Below are positions 58,554-64,000 of a stretch of 64,000 nt of DNA, one piece after another. Under the pieces are notes generated by a model that worked only from the letters and a program-made list of their open reading frames with translations, was not told where the DNA came from and did not search any database. The DNA is from JADMIH01 sp035274425 (lineage in GTDB: Bacteria; Chloroflexota; Chloroflexia; QHBQ01; JADMIH01). Numbering within the stretch: the stretch's first letter is position 1; every line of letters begins with the position of its first letter. The position numbers and the translations under genes were made by a program. The stretch is from contig DATEOC010000082.1 in NCBI GenBank assembly GCA_035274425.1, forward strand, positions 124,001 to 188,000. The letters are read 5' to 3'.

Positions 58554-59678
58554 CTACACAAACTCCACCGCCACTTTCGTATCGAGAAAGCCTTCCAGTC
58601 GCTCCGCCTCAGCCTCTATCCCCCTGCGAACCTTCTGAGAAGGCGTGGCAAACATTCTGACTGTAACGAGCGTTTGACCCTTCCGCGTTTCGTACTCCCA
58701 CACTCCCTCTATCCGGCCGTCCACAAGCACCACGGCGCTAACCCACGCTGCAGGACGAAACACCTTGCTTTTGTGCTCCTTGGCAAGCACCGGCTCAAGA
58801 TTACGACTTTGCGTTAGCACGTACACATCAAACATAGGGAGCAATCGCACGCTATGCGCCCCTTTCACTCTCTCCATCGATTCAAGCGTCGACCTAAGCG
58901 CGGTTGCCTTCCACCCCTCCACGTCCACCATCTCCACTTCGTCCCCCAGCGCTTCGAACATCTTCTTCCCGAAGGTCCTCCCTCCGCCGTCCCACCAGAA
59001 GCTGAAGTCTCCGGGCGTGGCCGGGCCATACGTCCGAAGGTAGCGCCGTGTGACCTCCCGCTGCGCCTCCTTCGGCGTGTACTCCTTCCACTCTCTGAGC
59101 CACTTGCGGGGGTTCACGAAGGTCTTAGTGCGACCTTCTCCAGGGCCGAAGCAAAGCTCGCCCCTGAACATCGATGGCTTCCAGAGCGTACCCCAACTTG
59201 ACCCAAGCAGCGCCCTGCTCACTTCAGGCGTCTTCATCCGCTCGGCCACGCCGTTCGCCAGCGCTTCCCGCGTCATCGGCTCGTCGCCAAGGACTTCAGG
59301 CACCGCCAGCAAGAACTCGTTGTACTGCGCCTCGGTAAAGCCAAGTTGGAGGAAGTCATGGAGTCGGTAGCGACCTCCGTCCACGCACCGCGCCGCCACG
59401 ATGAGCGGCAAGTCCTCGGCGGCAAATAGATGGATAGTCCCGCGCATGGCCCACGTCTTGACGAGCGTGCGGTCCTGCCACAGCGCCCTCTGCACATCTA
59501 CGCGCTTCAGCCCATCCACACGTGTGCCAATCGACAGCTCAGCAGCCGACATAACCTGCGCTTGCACTCCAAGCACGCGCTCAACCGCCCCAATAAAGTT
59601 GCCCCGCCCCAACCTCGGCGCCAGACACTGTTGCTCCAGCCTCCACGCGTGCACCTGCTCCCACGTCAACGAAATCAT
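58554..59678 (-). CDS. AlkZ-like winged-helix (DUF1006/HTH_42) DNA glycosylase family protein
   Basis: 374 aa. ERVLGVQAQVMSAAELSIGT carries the QxQ motif used by AlkZ/AlkX DNA glycosylases; TWAMRGTIHLFAAEDLPL, SSWGTLWKPSMFRGELCFGP and RRYLRTYGPATPGDFSFWWD are family blocks of three winged helices. AlkZ removes crosslinked or alkylated bases, often protecting producers of genotoxic natural products; relatives are uncharacterised. The ATG at 59678 is chosen. A TTG three codons upstream lies nearer to the AAGGA site and may be used instead. Confidence 0.82.
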   Translation of the reverse strand: MISLTWEQVHAWRLEQQCLAPRLGRGNFIGAVERVLGVQAQVMSAAELSIGTRVDGLKRVDVQRALWQDRTLVKTWAMRGTIHLFAAEDLPLIVAARCVDGGRYRLHDFLQLGFTEAQYNEFLLAVPEVLGDEPMTREALANGVAERMKTPEVSRALLGSSWGTLWKPSMFRGELCFGPGEGRTKTFVNPRKWLREWKEYTPKEAQREVTRRYLRTYGPATPGDFSFWWDGGGRTFGKKMFEALGDEVEMVDVEGWKATALRSTLESMERVKGAHSVRLLPMFDVYVLTQSRNLEPVLAKEHKSKVFRPAAWVSAVVLVDGRIEGVWEYETRKGQTLVTVRMFATPSQKVRRGIEAEAERLEGFLDTKVAVEFV

Positions 59679-59919
59679 CTGTTGCAATCGGTCCTTTCGC
59701 AGCTATACATTCCCCCGATATTCTCCCACACCCCTGGCGAGAAGGCAACTTTCTCTGACCGCTTCAGCAGCAGAACCTTCCCTGTCCTCACCTCCTTGAT
59801 CGTCGCGCCAATAGCTACGAGAAAGTAGCCGTTTATTGCACGCTCAAACCCAATTCAGGCCCCTACACAGGATTTTGAAAGGGATGCTAAATAGCACGCT
59901 CTTTTTGTTGCCTGCTCTA

Positions 59920-61089
59920 TCACAACTGTGGCTTCGGTGGCTCTTCCCGCCCTCCATCACCCGTGCGTAGTGCCTTCACCACTAACTCAAATTGCTGTTC
60001 AAACTTAGCATTGTTACGTTTCCATCCCCTGAAGTCAGCAGCTAGGCGAGATTTGATCGTAGTCGCTTTAGCATCTGTCCAGTCCTCTTTGAACATGTAG
60101 CCGTCCAGGTTCAGTGGTATCAAGGTCCGCACTTTTCTGCCCCTCTCCTTCATAAGCTCCCGCTCCTTCTTGAAGGCCCTCTCTATCTCATCGTCAACCC
60201 ACCAACTTGTGAATGAGTCCTTGGAACAGCATAGCAAGACCTTATCCCACAAGCGTATGCCTCTGTCTACCTGCTCATATATGTCATCCCCGGGCAGCAT
60301 TTGGTGCTCGTCCAACCAGCAGCGTATACCCCTACCTTGAAGAGCGTCATATAGTCTGCGAGCAAAGCTCTTGTCGACATGGCTGTAGCTGATGAAGCAA
60401 GAGTAAAACTCTATAGGTCGATTGACTAGAGAGGGGATATAGCTGATGAAGTCCTCTGGCACACCAGCGCCTCGGAGGAACACCTCGGGGATGTTACCTT
60501 TGGACAGGTAAAGAGTATCTATGCCTATTATTGAAGGTCTCACATATTCAACGGTATCAAGCCCGATAGTGGTGCTAAGATCGACCGATCCAAATGTGAT
60601 CGAACCCATCCTTGCTTGACTGAAAATAGTGCCTTCAAGTCGCGCACGACTAAGATTCACCACATTGAGGTTTGCATAAGTGAGATTCGCCCCGCTGAGG
60701 TTCGTGTCACTGAGGTCCGCATAAGTGAGATTCGCCCTCACGAGTTGTGCCGCTCCAAGTTGCGCTGCTCCAAGTTGCCCTCTTATCAGATTTGCCCCAT
60801 TGAGGTTCGCCCTCGTGAGGTTCGCGTCACTTAGGTCTGCACCACCGAGATCGGCCCCCATCAAGTTTGCCCTCGTGAGATTTGCATCGCTGAGGTCCAC
60901 CAAACTGAGGTCCGCCCTTAAAAGCTTCGCGTCACTTAAGTTCGCTCCTATAAGATTTGCGTTATCAAGATTTGCCCAATTGAGGTTCGCTTTTTTTAGA
61001 TCGGGCGTTTTATCAGGATTATGTTCCCTCCACTCATTCCAGACTTCAACACCCTGTCTAATAATAGCCAAATGCTCAGGGTTTGCCAT
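59920..61089 (-). CDS. Pentapeptide-repeat protein with C-terminal TIR domain
   Basis: 389 aa. AAGGAGG lies seven bases before the ATG at 61089. After a GVEVWNEWREHNPDKTPDLK cap, residues ~33-165 are A(N/D)L-type pentapeptide repeats forming a right-handed beta helix. A linker leads to a TIR domain (residues ~225-330): FYSCFISYSHVDKSFARRLY, RCWLDEHQMLPGDD, VLLCCSKDSFTSWWVDDEIE. The Glu in DDEIE is placed like the catalytic Glu of NAD+-cleaving TIRs. Such effectors often act in anti-phage immunity or signalling. No sensor or second gene of a known TIR system is adjacent. Confidence 0.88.
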   Translation of the reverse strand: MANPEHLAIIRQGVEVWNEWREHNPDKTPDLKKANLNWANLDNANLIGANLSDAKLLRADLSLVDLSDANLTRANLMGADLGGADLSDANLTRANLNGANLIRGQLGAAQLGAAQLVRANLTYADLSDTNLSGANLTYANLNVVNLSRARLEGTIFSQARMGSITFGSVDLSTTIGLDTVEYVRPSIIGIDTLYLSKGNIPEVFLRGAGVPEDFISYIPSLVNRPIEFYSCFISYSHVDKSFARRLYDALQGRGIRCWLDEHQMLPGDDIYEQVDRGIRLWDKVLLCCSKDSFTSWWVDDEIERAFKKERELMKERGRKVRTLIPLNLDGYMFKEDWTDAKATTIKSRLAADFRGWKRNNAKFEQQFELVVKALRTGDGGREEPPKPQL

Positions 61090-61243
61090 AATCACTCCTC
61101 CTTACCAACCTAGAAACTCACTCGGTTGAGTGTTCACTTGCTGTAGTAGCAAGTACAGTATACAGCATAGAAGCATGCCCAATTCTTAGCCCTTTTGCAA
61201 TTCCAACAGCTAGGAGCGTGATTACGAACAGGACTCCTCTCCC

Positions 61244-61325
61244 TGTCATTCCGAACGAAGTGAGGAATCTCCGAGCTTGGCCGTGTGGATAGAGTTTTAG
61301 ATTCTTCGCTCCGCTCAGAATGACA
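61244..61325. repeat. Dispersed 27-bp repeat, copies 2 and 3, inverted
   Basis: Copy 2 at 61244-61270 (TGTCATTCCGAACGAAGTGA then GGAATCT) and copy 3 at 61299-61325 (AGATTCTTCGCTCCGCTCAG then AATGACA) face each other. Copy 1 is at 6328-6354. Confidence 0.7.
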
Positions 61326-61363
61326 TAGAAAGTATATTTCGTTATTCGAGGTTGTTAGTCTCA

Positions 61364-61401
61364 TGTTACTGTTCTTAGGTCTAAAACTCCACACAGTAAC
61401 A
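61364..61401. other. Stem-loop TGTTACTGT/ACAGTAACA
   Basis: A 9-bp perfect stem (61364-61372 with 61393-61401) around a 20-nt loop that starts TCTTAGG. It is the first of a run of stem-loops in the 700-bp interval between the TIR and CopC-CopD genes, and may be a diverged member of the set below. A further small stem, ACTTGCT/AGCAAGT, lies near 61137. Confidence 0.5.
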
Positions 61402-61479
61402 GCATTTGTTATGTCAATTACCATCCATTCAACTCACCTAAAAATTCAGACTAGATGTAAGAGCGGTAAAGCCCACAAA

Positions 61480-61691
61480 CTGCTCTGCGCACTTAAGGAG
61501 TTGTTATGTGCAGAGCAGATTCACCCGGTTTCGCAAGCGCCAACCTCCTAATAACTTCACTGCACATCTTAAGGAATTCCTATTTGAAGTGAAGTTCCAT
61601 AGGAGCCGCAGAGCCTCCTTCTACCTGGCTCTCTCTCCGCATAAAAACCAAAACCAGACCGCTCACTTAAGGGAAGTCTATGTACGGTCTG
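61480..61691 (+). other. Three stem-loops with different stems and a conserved CTTAAGG loop
   Basis: Stem 1: 61480-61491 with 61507-61518 (CTGCTCTGCGCA / TGTGCAGAGCAG, one G.T pair). Stem 2: 61553-61561 with 61588-61596 (AACTTCACT / AGTGAAGTT). Stem 3: 61655-61661 with 61685-61691 (CAGACCG / CGGTCTG). The loops share CTTAAGGAGTTGTTATGTG, CTTAAGGAATTCCTATTTG, CTTAAGGGAAGTCTATGTA. Different but self-complementary stems around one loop indicate a structured RNA or single-stranded DNA element. In loops 1 and 3 the shared sequence resembles a Shine-Dalgarno site plus ATG; the reading frames that follow are 23 and 9 codons. Confidence 0.7.
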
Positions 61692-61778
61692 CTTTTTACA
61701 AAGAGATAGGTAGGAACAGCTACCCTTATCCCCGACCCCTTCACCAACTACCTCCACACGCGAAGTAACGCCGAGTGG

Positions 61779-61784
61779 TATAAT
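61779..61784 (+). promoter_or_regulatory. Extended -10 promoter giving a leaderless copC-copD mRNA
   Basis: TGGTATAAT: the -10 TATAAT at 61779-61784 with an upstream TG. The ATG at 61790 begins six bases after the -10 box, so transcription would start at or next to the start codon and no Shine-Dalgarno site could exist. Confidence 0.6.
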
Positions 61785-61789
61785 TACGT

Positions 61790-64000
61790 ATGCGCCCCCG
61801 ACACCGGCAGAAGCGAGCAGTCCTCCTCTTTTCGGCCCTCCTATTTCTCCTCATAGCCTCCCTGGCAGCGCCGCACGACGCCTCCGCCCACGCCAAGCTA
61901 CTCAAGAGCAGCCCCGCGGCAGGGTCCCGAATCGATACCCAGCCTGCCGACATCCAGCTTTTCCTGAGCGAATCGGTTGACCTCGGCTTCAGTTCCATCA
62001 AAGTGCTGGACCGCGCCCGCCGCGAGCAGCCTGTCGGCCCACTTGGGAGGGTTGGCGGTGACGACACGACGGCCACCGTTCCCCTCACCTCCGCGCTCCC
62101 ACCAGGCGTTTACACGGTAGTCTGGCGCACCCTCTCGGCCATAGACGGCCACCTGACCGCGGGCAGCTTCGCATTCCGCATACGCGGCCCCGATAGCGGC
62201 GCGGGCACGCCGGAGCCTGACGAGCCTGTGGTCCCCGTAGTAGGCGCTACCGGCGACCCCTTCGAGGGTAGCGGCCAGGACCCCGACCCGCTCAGGTGGG
62301 TGATACGCGCCATCATCCTGGGGACCTTCGCGCTCCTGCTGGGCGGGCCTATCGTGGCCGTGCTGGTGGTCGAGCCGACGGTCGCGGAGCGCGGCGCGAC
62401 GGGCAAGACTGTATGGCCCGTCGTCGGGAGGCGGTTTGGACGGATAGGGGCGATTACGGCTGCCGTGCTGATACTCGCCCTCGTGCTCGACCTCCTGTTG
62501 CAAGTCGCCTCCATAACGGACGGCGGGCTATTCGACGCGCTGGGCCGCAATGACATCGCCTTGCAGGTGCTCAACTCGACCCGCTATGGCTTCACATGGG
62601 TGCTGAGGGGCGTCACTGCCGTTCTGCTGATGCTCATGATGTTATCGATATGGCAGTGGAACCGTCGCGGCGGCACTGGCCTCTGGGAGATATCGGTAGC
62701 CATTGCATCCCTGGGAATGTTAGGTCAGTCGCTTGGCAGCCACGCGGCAGCCATCGACGTAGCACATGGAGGGCACGTGCTTGGACTGCCCCTCCCCATC
62801 ATCGTAGATTGGCTGCACATGGTGATGGTCGCCGCGTGGGTGGGCGGTCTCGGCTACCTGGCGTTCGCCCTCCTCCCCTCATTCGGAGCGGCTGGCCTCC
62901 CCCCCGACGAGCGGCGCGCTTTCCTGGGCCGCTCCATACCGCGCTTCTCGAAGGTGGCTATCACGAGCGTAATAGTCCTCGCGGCCACCGGCACCTACAG
63001 CCTCGTGACCCACTCGAATGACCTGGGCGCGATCATCGGGAGCCAATATGGCCAGGTGCTGGCCCTGAAAATAGGCCTCTTCGCCGCCCTGGTCGGAATA
63101 GGGGCTATCAACCTGCGCCGCCTCACCCCGCGCCTCCTGGGCACCGCAAAGGAGGAGACTCCACCAGACGGCGGCCCCGTGCGACGCCTGGGGCGCAACA
63201 TACGGCTTGAGGTAGCCCTGGCGGCGGTGGCCTTACTCTGCGCAGGCGGCCTGACGCTCATACCCCCACCGAGCGGCGCGGGCGCATCGGATAGTGCCGC
63301 ACAGGATACCACGCCTGTACCTGGTAAGACCCCCTCAGTGCAGGTCTCCACGCCCGTGCCGACCGCCCAGGCTGTGACTACCGGAACGAATGTGTCTGGA
63401 TACGATCTCGTGCTCACCACGCGCCCCTCGATAGAAGGGGACGAGCTTACTCTCCTCATCGACAAAGGTCTTGAGGGTTCACTCCCTCTCACCGACGTAA
63501 CCAAAGTGCTCCTCAGGGTCACGCCGCAGGACGTAGACGCGGGCAGCACCTCCTACCAGGCCACCCTCGAAGGCGCGCTGGACCCGGTCAGGCAAACATG
63601 GAAGGTGACTGAGCCAATATTGACCTTAGACGGCGGCTACCTCATAACGGCAGTCGTGCAGAGGACCGAGTCGCCCGACCTGAAAGCCGCCTTCCGCCTC
63701 GACCTCTCGGAGGCGACAGGACTACAAGCGTCGGTGGGGCAGGTGGTAGACGTGCGCCTCAGCACCGACCCCAGCCCTGTCATAAGCGGCACGGCCATGC
63801 TGACAATCGAGCTGGTGGATGGCGAAAGGAACCCTATAGATGGTGCGAAGATAACGATAAGCCCATTCATGCCCGCTCACGCTCACATAGACCCCACCGC
63901 CATAGCCGAACCCGTGCCCGGACAGCCCGGCACCTATACGGTCCGCGTAGACCTGGAGATGGGAGGCGAATGGCTATTCATCTTCAACATAGAGCGAGAA
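61790..64000 (+). CDS. CopC-CopD-type copper protein with C-terminal YtkA-like domain (runs off the window)
   Basis: Open to the window edge, 737 codons so far. A signal peptide (LLFSALLFLLIASLAAPHDA) ends before SAHAKLLKSSPAAGS. The His right after the cleavage site is the CopC copper ligand, and GVYTVVWRTLSAIDGHLTAG SFAFRI (in parts) completes the CopC domain. From ~residue 170 to ~500, about eight membrane helices form the CopD domain, with conserved His in GQSLGSHAAAI and DWLHMVMVAAWVGGLGYLAF. A beta domain follows with MPAHAHIDPTAIAEPVPGQP, like YtkA/FixH. The protein should bind and move copper across the membrane, as YcnJ does. It begins six bases after an extended -10 box. Confidence 0.88.
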   Translation, partial: MRPRHRQKRAVLLFSALLFLLIASLAAPHDASAHAKLLKSSPAAGSRIDTQPADIQLFLSESVDLGFSSIKVLDRARREQPVGPLGRVGGDDTTATVPLTSALPPGVYTVVWRTLSAIDGHLTAGSFAFRIRGPDSGAGTPEPDEPVVPVVGATGDPFEGSGQDPDPLRWVIRAIILGTFALLLGGPIVAVLVVEPTVAERGATGKTVWPVVGRRFGRIGAITAAVLILALVLDLLLQVASITDGGLFDALGRNDIALQVLNSTRYGFTWVLRGVTAVLLMLMMLSIWQWNRRGGTGLWEISVAIASLGMLGQSLGSHAAAIDVAHGGHVLGLPLPIIVDWLHMVMVAAWVGGLGYLAFALLPSFGAAGLPPDERRAFLGRSIPRFSKVAITSVIVLAATGTYSLVTHSNDLGAIIGSQYGQVLALKIGLFAALVGIGAINLRRLTPRLLGTAKEETPPDGGPVRRLGRNIRLEVALAAVALLCAGGLTLIPPPSGAGASDSAAQDTTPVPGKTPSVQVSTPVPTAQAVTTGTNVSGYDLVLTTRPSIEGDELTLLIDKGLEGSLPLTDVTKVLLRVTPQDVDAGSTSYQATLEGALDPVRQTWKVTEPILTLDGGYLITAVVQRTESPDLKAAFRLDLSEATGLQASVGQVVDVRLSTDPSPVISGTAMLTIELVDGERNPIDGAKITISPFMPAHAHIDPTAIAEPVPGQPGTYTVRVDLEMGGEWLFIFNIERE

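Noticed and set aside
59688..59919. Possible small gene between the AlkZ-like and TIR genes
   Set aside because: Open frames here have no ribosome site, no recognisable domain, and partly overlap the AlkZ-like gene.
61134..61424. 96-codon minus-strand open frame after the TIR gene
   Set aside because: Its translation (SERSEES, HFVRNDRE) comes from the dispersed 27-bp repeat copies. It is not a gene.
1..64000. Prophage, insertion sequence or integrative element
   Set aside because: No integrase, transposase, phage structural gene, tRNA or paired attachment site was seen. Transfer of the 34.9-40.3 kb island is suggested by composition only.

Overview
The window looks like a chromosomal segment of a high-GC, free-living bacterium, most likely Chloroflexota. 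This is an inference from gene content: a glycosidase with S-layer-homology (SLH) domains, a secreted protein carrying tandem 'ETGKT...YFERAVFEYHP' repeats, a selenocysteine formate dehydrogenase with an NrfD-type membrane subunit, an Mca-like LmbE protein, frequent GTG/TTG starts, and very abundant short repeats. No tRNA, rRNA, transposase, phage structural gene or CRISPR array was seen. One 6S-type RNA is well supported.

Layout. 0-7.5 kb: SLH glycosidase, a P-loop kinase, a Fic protein, a cluster of small hydrophilic proteins, an MFS exporter and an LmbE deacetylase. 7.6-17.3 kb: a large GH63-like glucosidase, a Phd antitoxin next to a PD-(D/E)XK-like nuclease, a KAS III-like enzyme with an acyl-CoA ligase, a DUF5946-like protein and two alpha/beta hydrolases. 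17.5-33.8 kb: a GT39-type membrane glycosyltransferase, then the formate region. That region holds fdhD, a selenoprotein fdhA read through an in-frame UGA, an iron-sulfur subunit and an NrfD anchor, with a DUF4386 protein, a nitrilase and a GNAT enzyme inserted among them. A small toxin-antitoxin graveyard (one intact VapBC-like pair, two broken antitoxins) lies just upstream of fdhA. 33.9-44.3 kb: a ROK sugar kinase, then an AT-richer four-gene island, then envelope proteins and a hydrolase. The island encodes a DUF4062/PLD-like/FAD-oxidase fusion, a membrane PLD-like protein, a methyltransferase and a HAD protein. 44.5-55.7 kb: aminotransferases, a cupin, a second GT39, then housekeeping genes (rpsT, holA, 6S RNA, asnS). 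56-64 kb: a C39-like peptidase, cytochrome P450, LuxR-type regulator, AlkZ-like protein, a pentapeptide-repeat TIR protein, and a CopC-CopD copper protein running off the end.

The most unusual property is the repeat content. At least fifteen different heptanucleotide units form perfect or near-perfect tandem arrays, all with a 7-bp period. They sit between genes, directly upstream of ribosome sites, and in frame inside genes (GH63-like, GT39, fdhD, fdhA, the Fe-S subunit). There they encode the same low-complexity peptides in unrelated proteins. Some arrays are paired as inverted copies that fold into hairpins. A second structural class is long perfect inverted repeats (23-28 bp stems, 3-nt loops) at gene boundaries. 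A third is a set of three stem-loops near 61.5 kb with different stems but a conserved, Shine-Dalgarno-like loop. No heptamer array was seen in the 33-44.4 kb segment or after 54.1 kb, which fits partly different histories for those stretches.

Starts were chosen by hand from Shine-Dalgarno sites and domain boundaries. Family assignments come from motif recognition, not from database searches.
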